Shown: positions 51,222 through 59,654 of the stretch, one piece after another
Position numbering within the stretch: position 1 is the first letter of the stretch
Layout: each line of letters begins with the position of its first letter
Assembly (NCBI RefSeq): GCF_036421855.1
Contig: NZ_JAZGOK010000003.1
Direction: 5' to 3' (one strand)
DNA from: Georgenia_B sunbinii
Lineage (GTDB): Bacteria; Actinomycetota; Actinomycetes; Actinomycetales; Actinomycetaceae
Length of the DNA: 64,000 nucleotides
Notes under the pieces: model-generated
Seen by the model: only the letters and a program-made list of their open reading frames with translations
Database searches by the model: none
What the model was told of the DNA's origin: nothing
Translations under genes and position numbers: made by a program

Positions 51222-52772
51222 GTGCCTCCGTTGCTCCTGCGCGGGGTCCGGCTGGTGCCGGTCGGCGGCACCCGCCCGACGGCGGACCCGGCGCGGGCCG
51301 CCCGACCGTCCGATGCGCCGGTGGACGTCCGCCTCGCCGGCGGCCGGGTCACCGAGGTTGCGCCGCGGCTGCGTGCTCGGCCGGACGAGACCGTGATGGA
51401 GGCCGAGGGTCGCTGGGCCATTCCCGGGCTGTGGGACCAGCACGTCCACAGCGGGCAGTGGGCCAGCTCCTTCACCCGGCTCGACCTCGGCGCCGCCACC
51501 AGTGCGGCCGAGGTCGTCGAGCGCGTGCGACTCGCCGCGGCGGACCGAGGGGCAGCCGGCGCCATGCTCGAGGGATATGGCTTCCGGGACGCGCTGTGGC
51601 CGGACCTACCGACGACGGCGGCCCTCGACGCCGTCGCCCCGCACGTGCCCGTCGTCCTCATCTCCGGCGACGTCCACTGCGGCTGGCTCAACAGCGCAGC
51701 GCTGCGGCAGCTTGGGCTGCCACCGACCGCCGACGTCGTCCGGGAGCACGAGTGGTTCGACGCGCTCGCCCGCCTCGGCCAACGCTCCCGGCCCGACGAC
51801 GGGTACGCCCGCGCCGTCGCCCATGCGGCCGCCCGCGGGGTGGTCGGGATCGTGGACATGGAGTTCGCGCCGAACCACCGCCAGTGGCCGTCTCGGATCG
51901 CCGGCGGGATCGACGCTCTCCGGGTGCGCACCGGGGTGTACCTCGATGACCTCGACGACGTCCTCGATGCCGGGCTGCGTACCGGTGACGAGCTGGCCGG
52001 CGGGCGGGGGCTGCTGACGATGGGGCCCGTCAAGGTCATCACCGACGGCGCCCTCAACACCCGCACCGCCTTCTGCCACGAGCCGTACGCGATGCCCCGC
52101 GGCGAGGCGACTGCCGGGCGACCGGACCTGGCGGACCCGGGCAACGGCGAGCTCACGGTGCCGCTGGAGGAGCTGTGCGCGCTCATGCGGCGAGGGCACG
52201 ACGGCGGCCTCGAGATGGCCGTCCACGCCATCGGCGACGCCGCGAACCACGTCGCGCTGGACGCCTTCGCAGCCACCGGCGCCCGCGGCTCGATCGAGCA
52301 CGCCCAGCTGCTCGCGCCGGCCGACGTGCCCCGGTTCGCATCCCTCGGAGTCGCCGCCAGCGTGCAGCCGGCGCACCTGCTCGACGACCGGGACGTCGTC
52401 GAGGCGTACTGGCCGGGGCGAGGTGGCGCCACGTTCCCGCTGCGGGCACTGCTCGACGCCGGGGCGCAGCTGCGCTTCGGCTCTGACGCACCGGTGGCGC
52501 CGATGGACCCCTGGCTGGCGATGGCCGCCGCGGTCCACCGCGCCGCCGACGACCGCGCGCCGTGGCACCCCGAGCAGCACATCACGCCCGCCGAGGCGCT
52601 CGCGGCGAGCACCGACGGGTGGGGCACGGTGGCCCCTGGCCACCCTGCCGACATCGTCCTGCTCGACTCCGATCCGCTGGCGCGCACCGACGGCACCGCG
52701 GCGGCGGTCCTGCGCACGATGGCCGTCCACACCACCGTGGCCGCCGGCCGCATCACCCACCAAACCCCCTGA
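51222..52772 (+). CDS. Amidohydrolase family protein (YtcJ-like, DUF amidohydrolase_3)
   Basis: A 516-residue metal-dependent hydrolase with unknown substrate. It has WAIPGLWDQHVHSGQW with the DxHxH metal site, GLEMAVHAIGDAANH and SIEHAQLLAP (more His ligands), RFGSDAPVAPMDP with the catalytic Asp, and ends EALAASTDGWG…GHPADIVLLDSDP, typical of the family. Probably hydrolyses a cyclic amide or an N-formyl group. GTG at 51222 sits 5 bp after the NYN stop, so the two genes are likely cotranscribed. Repeat array E follows 6 bp after the stop. Confidence 0.88.
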   Translation: MPPLLLRGVRLVPVGGTRPTADPARAARPSDAPVDVRLAGGRVTEVAPRLRARPDETVMEAEGRWAIPGLWDQHVHSGQWASSFTRLDLGAATSAAEVVERVRLAAADRGAAGAMLEGYGFRDALWPDLPTTAALDAVAPHVPVVLISGDVHCGWLNSAALRQLGLPPTADVVREHEWFDALARLGQRSRPDDGYARAVAHAAARGVVGIVDMEFAPNHRQWPSRIAGGIDALRVRTGVYLDDLDDVLDAGLRTGDELAGGRGLLTMGPVKVITDGALNTRTAFCHEPYAMPRGEATAGRPDLADPGNGELTVPLEELCALMRRGHDGGLEMAVHAIGDAANHVALDAFAATGARGSIEHAQLLAPADVPRFASLGVAASVQPAHLLDDRDVVEAYWPGRGGATFPLRALLDAGAQLRFGSDAPVAPMDPWLAMAAAVHRAADDRAPWHPEQHITPAEALAASTDGWGTVAPGHPADIVLLDSDPLARTDGTAAAVLRTMAVHTTVAAGRITHQTP

Positions 52773-52778
52773 CCTCTC

Positions 52779-52865
52779 GACAGCAGACTCCTCACCGACA
52801 GCAGACTTGTCACCGACAGCGGGATTGTCACCGACAGCAGACTTGTCACCGACAGCGGGATTGTC
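52779..52865 (+). repeat. GACA-N7-TGTC array E, forward orientation
   Basis: Five units at 52779 (degenerate, ends CCTC), 52797, 52815, 52833 and 52851, all 18 bp apart. Core types alternate GCAGACT and GCGGGAT. This array faces the reverse array F at 53917 across one gene. Confidence 0.93.
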
Positions 52866-52975
52866 TGCACCGGCTCCGCCGCCGTACAGCTCCACCGCTC
52901 AGTTCGACGGCGTTGCGATTCACAGCGCCCGGCTCGCCCGCCGCATTGGCTGCCGGCGCCGTCCACTCTCCTGCC

Positions 52976-53908
52976 ATGAGCCTGATCCTGGACGACGGCC
53001 CCTTCACCTACCGCGATGCCGAGCGTGGCGGACTGACCGACCGAAGGCTTCATGAGCTGTGCGCTTCCGGTCAGCTGCTACGCCCGCACCGCGGCATCTA
53101 CCTGCCCGCTCACCTGGACAAGGACCTCGACGCCCGCGCGGCATCGTTCGCCCGGGTCCTGCCGCCCGGCGCCGCCATCGCCCGCGAGTCCGCCGCCTGG
53201 CTCATGGGAGTCGACGTCCGCCCACCGGGGCGCTGGCAGGAGCCGCCCACCCTCGAGTGCGTCGTTCCGCTCGGCGCGACTCGGCCCGTCCGTCCTGACG
53301 TCAGCGCGTTCATCAGCTCGCTGCCGCCCGACGACGTCGTCATCATCGGCGGCCTCCCCTGCACGACTCCCACACGCACCGCGCTCGATCTCGCTCGCTA
53401 CCGGCCACGCTTCGTCGGTCTCGGTGCCGTCGATGCTCTCGCACATGCCGGCCTCACCAGCGTCAGTGATCTCCGGGAAGGCCTCGCCACGTTGGGTGGC
53501 CACCGGTTCGTCAAGCGGGCGCGTCAGGTGGTCGAGCTCTGCGACCCGCGAGCCGAGTCGGCGGGCGAGTCATGGTGCCGGCTTCGGCTCCACGAGGCCG
53601 GACTGCCGCCGACCGGCGTCCAGATCAGCCTCTGCGACCACACCGGCCGGGAGATCTACCGACTCGATATGGGCTATGTCGAGGAGCAGATCGGCGTCGA
53701 CTACGACGGCGTCGAGCACCATCTCCGCACGCCTGAGCAGCGCCGTCGTGACGATGCTCGAGAGCTCGATGTCCAGCGCCGGTTCGGCTGGACGCTCGCT
53801 CGCGCCGGATCGGTCGACGTCCTCGGACGTCAACCGCACTTGGAGGGTGCGGTGATGGGCCTGCTCGGGATTTCCCGGGAGTTCCGCCGCCGCTCCTGGA
53901 ACGATTAG
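52976..53908 (+). CDS. AbiEi-type antitoxin N-terminus plus nuclease-like domain protein
   Basis: A 310-residue protein with an N-terminal winged-helix of the AbiEi antitoxin type (TDRRLHELCASGQLLRPHRGIYLPAHL, ~residues 20-46). The C-terminal DUF559/Vsr-like PD-(D/E)xK domain shows YVEEQIGVDYDGVEHHLRTPEQRRRDDARE and RFGWTLARAGSVDVL (~residues 228-280). No AbiEii toxin gene lies next to it, so it is an orphan and may be a DNA-binding nuclease-like protein. ATG at 52976 was chosen by the family N-terminus. Repeat arrays in opposite orientation flank it on both sides. Confidence 0.75.
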   Translation: MSLILDDGPFTYRDAERGGLTDRRLHELCASGQLLRPHRGIYLPAHLDKDLDARAASFARVLPPGAAIARESAAWLMGVDVRPPGRWQEPPTLECVVPLGATRPVRPDVSAFISSLPPDDVVIIGGLPCTTPTRTALDLARYRPRFVGLGAVDALAHAGLTSVSDLREGLATLGGHRFVKRARQVVELCDPRAESAGESWCRLRLHEAGLPPTGVQISLCDHTGREIYRLDMGYVEEQIGVDYDGVEHHLRTPEQRRRDDARELDVQRRFGWTLARAGSVDVLGRQPHLEGAVMGLLGISREFRRRSWND

Positions 53909-53916
53909 CTCGTGTG

Positions 53917-53985
53917 GACAATCCCGCTGTCGGTGACAAGTCTGCTGTCGGTGACAAGTCTGCTGTCGGTGACAAGTCTGCTGGC
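53917..53985 (-). repeat. GACA-N7-TGTC array F, reverse orientation
   Basis: Four units at 53917 (GACAATCCCGCTGTC), 53935, 53953 and 53971 (GACAAGTCTGCTGTC, the last with one change), spacing 18 bp. Upstream of the response regulator gene and downstream of the AbiEi-like gene. It is the inverted partner of array E. Confidence 0.92.
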
Positions 53986-54003
53986 GCGGGAGTTCGGGTG
54001 GCG

Positions 54004-54020
54004 TTCAGGAAACTTCCAGG
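54004..54020. promoter_or_regulatory. Possible response-regulator direct-repeat site
   Basis: TTCAGG (54004) and TTCCAGG (54014) repeat with about one DNA turn between CAGG copies, ~22 bp before the response regulator ATG. OmpR-type regulators often bind such direct repeats to control themselves. Weak evidence. Confidence 0.35.
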
Positions 54021-54041
54021 CTGGCGGCGCACACTGGGAGG

Positions 54042-54758
54042 ATGACTACGGAAGCTGCCCGTCTGCTCGTGGTCGACGACGAGCCGAACATCCGCGAGCT
54101 GCTCACCACGTCGCTGCGGTTCGCCGGCTTCGACGTCATCGCAGCAGCCGACGGCAACGAGGCGATCCGCCAGGCCCGTGAGGGCGCACCCGACCTCATC
54201 GTGCTCGACGTCATGCTCCCCGACATGGACGGCTTCACCGTCACCCGGCGGCTGCGCGACGCCGGCCAGCACACCCCGGTCCTCTTCCTCACCGCCCGCG
54301 ACGACGTCTCCGACAAGCTCACCGGCCTCACCGTCGGCGGCGACGACTACGTCACCAAGCCGTTCAGCCTCGAGGAGGTCGTCGCCCGCATCCGGGCGAT
54401 CCTGCGACGGACCCGGCAAGACGACGGCCATGACGGCGTCCTGCGCTACGCGGAGCTCGAGCTCGACGAGGACACCCACGAGGTGCGGCGGGCCGGCCGC
54501 GAGATCGACCTGTCGCCCACCGAGTTCAAGCTGCTGCGCTACCTGATGATCAACGCCGGCCGGGTGGTCTCCAAGACCCAGATCCTCGACCACGTCTGGG
54601 AGTACGACTGGGACGGCGACGGCGCGATCGTCGAGTCCTACATCTCCTACCTGCGGCGGAAGATCGACGGCCGCGGCACCGACGGCGCGCAGGTGGCGCC
54701 GCTGATCCACACCCGGCGTGGCGTGGGCTACATGCTGCGCGGGCCGTCCGGCAGCTGA
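54042..54758 (+). CDS. OmpR-family response regulator
   Basis: A 238-residue two-component regulator. Receiver domain (~6-122) with the acidic pocket at LVVDDE, phospho-acceptor Asp in DLIVLDVMLPDMDG and the conserved Lys in GGDDYVTKPFSLEE. A winged-helix DNA-binding domain (~140-230) has LSPTEFKLLRYLMINAGRVVSKTQILDHVW and RRGVGYMLR. Its stop is 2 bp before the kinase start, a two-gene operon. GGGAGG abuts the ATG directly, so translation may be weak or leaderless. The signal is not evident from sequence. Confidence 0.94.
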   Translation: MTTEAARLLVVDDEPNIRELLTTSLRFAGFDVIAAADGNEAIRQAREGAPDLIVLDVMLPDMDGFTVTRRLRDAGQHTPVLFLTARDDVSDKLTGLTVGGDDYVTKPFSLEEVVARIRAILRRTRQDDGHDGVLRYAELELDEDTHEVRRAGREIDLSPTEFKLLRYLMINAGRVVSKTQILDHVWEYDWDGDGAIVESYISYLRRKIDGRGTDGAQVAPLIHTRRGVGYMLRGPSGS

Positions 54759-54760
54759 CC

Positions 54761-56233
54761 GTGCACGCATCCGCCCCCGAGGGGCCGACGGCTGCCCCGG
54801 TGGCCCGCCCCCAACGTCACACGTTCGCACTACGCACCCGGCTGGTGGTGCTCACCGTCGTGCTGCTCGGTGTAGGACTGGCCGCGGCGGGGGCGACCAC
54901 CGCGACCCTGCTGCGCAGCTACCTGCTCAGCCAGATCGACCAGCAGATCGCCGCCGCCGCGGGCAACCTCGACTCGCGCAACGTCACACGGCTGGTCACC
55001 GGGTCCACTGACGACTTTGGCTTGCCCAGCGACTACCTCGTCCTAGTGCAGCTGGACGGCGCCCGGCCCAGGCCGCCGTTCGTCCGGGAGTTGACCATCG
55101 AGAGCTTCGGCCGCCCCGAGCTGCCCGAGCCCCCGGACACCACGGAGACCGGCGTCGGCTACACCGTCGACAGCGACCAGCCGGGCCAACGGTGGCGGGC
55201 GATCACCTACCCCATCGAGTCATCCCTGACGTCCTCGCCGGTCGGCACCGTGACGGTGGCACTGCCGCTGTCTGGAGCCGACGAGACCCTGCAGCGCATC
55301 AATGTCGTCATCGTGCTCACCACGGTCATCGTCATCGTGCTCGGTGCCGGCGCGGCCTGGTGGCTGGTGCGGCGCGAGCTGCGCCCCCTCGCCGAGATCG
55401 AGCAGACCGCGGGCGCCATCGCCGCCGGCGACCTGTCCCGACGCGTGCCCGACGCAGATTCGCGCACCGAGGTGGGCCGGCTCTCGCTGGCGCTCAACAT
55501 CATGCTCGCGCAGATCGAGCAGGCCTTCGCTGCGCAGGCGGCCTCGGAGAGCCAGATGCGGCGGTTCGTCTCCGACGCCAGCCACGAGTTGCGCACCCCG
55601 CTCGCTACCGTGCGCGGCTACGGCGAGCTCTACCGGATGGGCGCGATCCCCGACGGTGAGCTGCCAGCGGCGATGGCGCGGGTGGAGTCCGAGGCGCGCC
55701 GGATGGGCGAGCTGGTGACCGATCTGCTGCAGCTCGCCAGGCTCGACGAGGGGCGCCGGATCGCCCGCGAACCGGCGGACCTGCGGGTGCTCGTCACCGA
55801 CGCGATGGCCGACCTTCGCGCCCTTGACCCCAGCCGCACCGCGACCCTGCTCGAGCTGCCGGGCACCGCGGCGGGCAGCTGCGTCGTCGTCGGCGACGAG
55901 AGTGCGCTGCGGCAGGTGCTGTCGAACATCCTCGGCAACGTCATCCGCTACACCCCGGCCGGGACGCCGGTGGAGTTCGCGATAGGCCGCACCGTGGACG
56001 CTGTGGTCGTGGAGGTCCGTGACCACGGGCCGGGGATCGACCCGGCGCACGCGGAGGAGGTCTTCGAGCGCTTCTACCGGCTCGACGGCTCCCGGGCGCG
56101 CACGTCGGGCGGGTCTGGGCTCGGCCTGGCGATCGTCGCGGCGATCGTCGCCGCTCACGGCGGCACCGCTCGCGTGCTACCCACCGACGACGGCGGGACC
56201 ACCGTCCGTCTCGAGCTGCCGGCCGCCCGGTGA
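54761..56233 (+). CDS. Sensor histidine kinase
   Basis: A 490-residue membrane sensor kinase. Two transmembrane helices (~30-55 and ~185-205) flank an extracytoplasmic sensor region. A HAMP domain follows (~206-260, RRELRPLAEIEQTAGAIAAGDLSRR). The kinase core has the H-box FVSDASHELRTPLATVRGYGELY (~residues 268-290), N-box LSNILGNVIRYTP, G1 DHGPGIDP, F-box and G2 SGGSGLGLAIVAAI. It is complete. GTG at 54761 immediately follows the regulator stop. Class resembles the TrcS/MprB group of actinobacteria; the ligand is unknown. Confidence 0.94.
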   Translation: MHASAPEGPTAAPVARPQRHTFALRTRLVVLTVVLLGVGLAAAGATTATLLRSYLLSQIDQQIAAAAGNLDSRNVTRLVTGSTDDFGLPSDYLVLVQLDGARPRPPFVRELTIESFGRPELPEPPDTTETGVGYTVDSDQPGQRWRAITYPIESSLTSSPVGTVTVALPLSGADETLQRINVVIVLTTVIVIVLGAGAAWWLVRRELRPLAEIEQTAGAIAAGDLSRRVPDADSRTEVGRLSLALNIMLAQIEQAFAAQAASESQMRRFVSDASHELRTPLATVRGYGELYRMGAIPDGELPAAMARVESEARRMGELVTDLLQLARLDEGRRIAREPADLRVLVTDAMADLRALDPSRTATLLELPGTAAGSCVVVGDESALRQVLSNILGNVIRYTPAGTPVEFAIGRTVDAVVVEVRDHGPGIDPAHAEEVFERFYRLDGSRARTSGGSGLGLAIVAAIVAAHGGTARVLPTDDGGTTVRLELPAAR

Positions 56234-56268
56234 GGTCCCGGCGCCTTACGTCGGAGGGTCTGCGCTCG

Positions 56269-57336
56269 TCAGGCCGGGTAGATGCTGACCTCGGCGGCCT
56301 TGACCGCGAACGTCACGTCCTCGCCGACCGCCAGGCCGAGAGTCGCGACCGACGGCGCGGTGATGTCCGCCGACATGAGTATGCCTGACCGCGTCCGGCC
56401 GCGGATCCGCACCAGCTCCCCCTGCTGCTCGATCCCCACCACCCGCACCGCGACGGAGTTCCGCGGGCTGCCACCGGAGGGGTCGCGGTGCACGGCGACG
56501 GCGCGGGGGCTGAAGGTCGCTGCTGCCGGGTCGCCCGCACGCCCCGCGCCGTCAGGCAGCCCATGGACGACAAGTCCGTCGGCCACCCGCACCGCCCCGC
56601 CGTCGACCCGGGCACCGACCACCAGGTTGACGCCGGCGAACCGCGCCGCAAAACCGGAGCGGGGGCGGGTGAGGACCTGCAGCGTCGGGCCCTCCTCGAC
56701 CACCCGGCCGTTCTCGAGGACGGCGACGGCGTCGGCCAGCGCCAGCACGTCGAGCAGGTCGTGGGTGGCGATGACGGCCGTGCGACCGGCCTCCCGCAGG
56801 GACGTGCGCAGCACCTGGCGCAGCTCGGCCGCGGCGTCGATGTCCAGTGCCGAGAGCGGCTCGTCGAGCAGCAGCAGCTGCGGCTCGGGAGCGAGCGCAC
56901 GGGCGAGCGCGACACGCTGCTGCTGCCCGCCGGAAAGCTCCCGGGGCCTGCGGGAGGCGAGGTCGGCACCACCCACCTCCTCGAGCCGGGCCAGCGCGAC
57001 CTCCTGCGCCCGGGACCGGCCCCAGCCCAGCGCGCGGGGCCCGAAGGCCACGTTCGCGAGCGCGTCGAGGTGGGGCAGGAGCAGCGGTTCCTGGGCGAGC
57101 AACGAGATCTGCCGCTGGTGCGGCGGGACCCAGGCCGCGCCGTCGGCCACCCGGCGGCCGCCCACGTCGACCGTGCCGGAGCTCGGACGAAGCGTCCCTG
57201 CGGCGAGGCCGACGACCGTCGACTTGCCGGCCCCGTTGGCGCCGAGCAGCGCCAGCACCTGACCCGCCGGGGCCTCGAGGTCGACGCGCACGTCGCGGTC
57301 GGCCACCGACGCGTGGACCGCGAGCGCCGCGGTCAC
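56269..57336 (-). CDS. modC: Molybdate ABC transporter ATP-binding protein
   Basis: ATPase energising molybdate import with ModAB. The 355-residue protein has Walker A LGANGAGKST (~residue 34), LSGGQQQRVALARAL, Walker B LLLLDEPLSALD and an H-loop in IATHDLLDV. A C-terminal TOBE molybdate-binding domain (~292-353, NSVAVRVVGIEQQGELVRIRG) marks it as ModC. ATG overlaps the modB stop in ATGA (57333-57336). It converges on the histidine kinase gene, 35 bp away. Confidence 0.94.
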   Translation of the reverse strand: MTAALAVHASVADRDVRVDLEAPAGQVLALLGANGAGKSTVVGLAAGTLRPSSGTVDVGGRRVADGAAWVPPHQRQISLLAQEPLLLPHLDALANVAFGPRALGWGRSRAQEVALARLEEVGGADLASRRPRELSGGQQQRVALARALAPEPQLLLLDEPLSALDIDAAAELRQVLRTSLREAGRTAVIATHDLLDVLALADAVAVLENGRVVEEGPTLQVLTRPRSGFAARFAGVNLVVGARVDGGAVRVADGLVVHGLPDGAGRAGDPAAATFSPRAVAVHRDPSGGSPRNSVAVRVVGIEQQGELVRIRGRTRSGILMSADITAPSVATLGLAVGEDVTFAVKAAEVSIYPA

Positions 57337-58283
57337 GGCGCGCCCACCGGCTCTGCGGCTCGGTCGGGGCCCTGGCCGACCCGCCGCACGGTGCGGCGGC
57401 CCGGTCGCTGCGTGGCCAGCACGAGGGCGGCGGCGAGCAGGATGAGGATGAGCGAGAGCGCGATGGCGGCGTCAGGGTCGGTCTCGCGCTGCAGGTAGAT
57501 CTCCAGCGGGAGGGTGCGGGTGACGCCCTGGAGCGAGCCGGCAAAGGTGAGGGTGGCGCCGAACTCGCCGAGGCAGCGAGCGAATGCCAGGGCGATCCCC
57601 GAGCCCAGGGCCGGCGCCAGGAGCGGCAGCGTCACCCGTCGCAGGACGGTCGTCGGCCACGCGCCCAGGGTGGCGGCGATGACCTCGTGACGGCGCCCAG
57701 CCGTCCGCGCGGCGCCCTCGACGGAGATGATGAGGAACGGCATGGCGACGAAGGCCTGGGCGAGGATCACCGCCGTCGTCGAGAACGCGATGTCGACCCC
57801 CAGCACCTCGAGCCGCTCCCCGAGCAGGCCGCGGCGGCCGAAGGTGGTGAGCAGCGCGAGGCCGGAGACCACCGGGGGCAGCACGAGGGGCAGCAGCACG
57901 ATGGTGCGCACGACCCGGGCGCCGGGGAACCGGGTCCAGGCGAGCAGCAGTGCGAGCGGCACGCCGAGCACGACGACGAGCAGCGTGGCGGCGAGCGAGG
58001 TCCGCAGGCTCAGCCCCAGGGCAGCGAGCGACGCCTCCGAGGTGAGCAGCTCCGGGAGCCGGGCCCACGGCACCCGTAGCGCCATGCCGAGCACCGGCAG
58101 CCCGATGAGCAGGACCCCGACGGCGGCCGGCAGCAGGAGCCCGCGCGGCAGACCGCCGGTGAGATCCTCCCCGCCGGCGGGCAGACGACGGACCCGGGCC
58201 TGGCGACCGGGGGCGCGCCGGGGCGATCGAGCCGTTCCCGGCGCCCTGTTCCCCGGCTCGTCGACCGCCCGTGGCGCCCTCAT
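57333..58283 (-). CDS. modB: Molybdate ABC transporter permease
   Basis: Membrane channel for molybdate. The 316-residue protein has a basic, Arg/Pro-rich ~50-residue N-terminal extension before its helices. It contains the EAA loop in EVIAATLGAWPTTVLRRVTLPLLAPAL (~residues 205-230) and LGEFGATLTFAG, the ModB signature. Five to six transmembrane helices are predicted. It overlaps both modA (~4 bp) and modC (ATGA). Confidence 0.93.
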   Translation of the reverse strand: MRAPRAVDEPGNRAPGTARSPRRAPGRQARVRRLPAGGEDLTGGLPRGLLLPAAVGVLLIGLPVLGMALRVPWARLPELLTSEASLAALGLSLRTSLAATLLVVVLGVPLALLLAWTRFPGARVVRTIVLLPLVLPPVVSGLALLTTFGRRGLLGERLEVLGVDIAFSTTAVILAQAFVAMPFLIISVEGAARTAGRRHEVIAATLGAWPTTVLRRVTLPLLAPALGSGIALAFARCLGEFGATLTFAGSLQGVTRTLPLEIYLQRETDPDAAIALSLILILLAAALVLATQRPGRRTVRRVGQGPDRAAEPVGAP

Positions 58284-59107
58284 GGCGCCCCGAAGCCGGC
58301 CTCGCCGAGCACCTGCTGCGCCTCGGCGCCGCCGAGGAACTCTACCCAGGCAGCCGCCAGCTCCGGCTGGTCGGTGCCGGCAGTGACGGCGACCGGGTAG
58401 CGGTTGACGACCTCGTCGGCCCGGTCGACCGCGATGACGTCTACCGCGGCACCGGCCGAAGCCGCGTCGGTCGCGTAGACGAGGCCGGCGTCGCCCTGCC
58501 CTGACGTGACCTTGCCGAGCACGTCGGTGACGCTGCCCTCCTCGCTCACCGGCGAGAGCGTCACGCCCAGCAGCTCGCTCAGCGTGAGGGTGGCTTCACC
58601 GCACGGCACCTGGGGCGCACAGGTCACCAGGGCTGCGTCGTCGAGACTCTCGTCCAGCCCGGTGACGCCGGCCGGGTTGCCGGCCGGGGTGACGAGCGTG
58701 AGGACGTTAGCGGCGAAGACGTCCGGCTCGCCGTCGATGTTCCCGGCCTCGACGGCGCTAGCCATCGTCGGCTCGTTGGCGGTGGCGAGCGCGTCGGCCG
58801 GGGCGCCGGCGTCGAGCTGGGCGACGAGGTCGGCGGACCCGGCGAAGGAAAAGGCAACCTCGGTGCCGGGGTGCTCCGCGGTGAACAGGTCGGCAATCTC
58901 CTCGAAGACGACGTTGAGGGAGGCCGCGGCGAACACGGTGAGCTCGCCACTGAGGTCATCGCTGCCGGTCGTACCGTCGGTGGCGTCCGCGTCCGTCGAC
59001 GTGGTCGGGTCCTGGGCAGCGCCGTCGGACGTACCGCTACCGCCACAAGCGCCGAGCAAAAGAACGGAGGCCAGCGAGGCACCCAGCAGCGCACGGCGAC
59101 GCCTCAT
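58280..59107 (-). CDS. modA: Molybdate-binding lipoprotein
   Basis: Surface lipoprotein that captures molybdate. The 275-residue protein has a short basic signal MRRRRALLGASLASVLLLGAC (lipobox Cys21), a Ser/Thr/Asp-rich linker, and the oxyanion-binding fold with ELTVFAAASLNVVFEEIA, FSFAGSADLVAQLDAGAPADALATAN (oxyanion residues) and QGDAGLVYATDA. Start ATG at 59107 overlaps the upstream regulator stop in ATGA, so the operon is regulator-modA-modB-modC. Confidence 0.94.
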   Translation of the reverse strand: MRRRRALLGASLASVLLLGACGGSGTSDGAAQDPTTSTDADATDGTTGSDDLSGELTVFAAASLNVVFEEIADLFTAEHPGTEVAFSFAGSADLVAQLDAGAPADALATANEPTMASAVEAGNIDGEPDVFAANVLTLVTPAGNPAGVTGLDESLDDAALVTCAPQVPCGEATLTLSELLGVTLSPVSEEGSVTDVLGKVTSGQGDAGLVYATDAASAGAAVDVIAVDRADEVVNRYPVAVTAGTDQPELAAAWVEFLGGAEAQQVLGEAGFGAP

Positions 59108-59514
59108 GTCCCTTCCCGGGGCGACTCCACGATGACCGTCGTCGCCTTGACGACCGCGGTGGCCAGCGACCCCGGCTCCAGCCCGAGCTCGTCGACGGCC
59201 TCGGCACTCATCAAGGAGACCATGCGGAACGGTCCGCACTGCAGATCGACCTGCGCCATCACGCCGTCGCGGACCACCCGGGTGACGAGGCCGGTGAACC
59301 GGTTACGGGCCGAGGAGCCGACGACGGCGTCCCCGAGGGTTGCCGGCCGCGCCGCGTACTCCTGGGCACGGTGGGCGAGGCCGGCACCGTCGATCACCTT
59401 GCGACCGGCGTCGTCGAGGTCGGCGGTCAGGAGACCGTCATCCACCCAGCGCCGGACGGTGTCATCGCTGACTCCCAGCAGCGCGGCAGCATCATTGATC
59501 CGGTAGTGCGGCAT
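59104..59514 (-). CDS. MerR-HTH plus TOBE molybdenum-binding regulator (ModE-like)
   Basis: A 136-residue protein with an N-terminal MerR/excisionase-type winged helix (YRINDAAALLGVSDDTVRRWVDDGLL, ~residues 4-30) and one C-terminal TOBE/Mop domain (~66-130, NRFTGLVTRVVRDGVMAQVDLQCGP). It probably senses molybdate and controls the mod operon of which it is the first gene; the function is by analogy with ModE and Mop proteins. ATG at 59514 is the first family-like start; the frame extends to 59667 upstream without similarity. Its stop overlaps the modA start. Confidence 0.87.
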   Translation of the reverse strand: MPHYRINDAAALLGVSDDTVRRWVDDGLLTADLDDAGRKVIDGAGLAHRAQEYAARPATLGDAVVGSSARNRFTGLVTRVVRDGVMAQVDLQCGPFRMVSLMSAEAVDELGLEPGSLATAVVKATTVIVESPREGT

Positions 59515-59654
59515 GGTTCCGACAATATCACCGCACCTGCGGGGTGCTGGACTCCAAACATCCGCAGAAGCGGATCCATCGCCGGGTCCTGCAGCAGCTG
59601 CGTCGCCTGCCGTCCCGGATGGTGGCGGGCCGCGCGAGGTGACCTGCCCCAACG

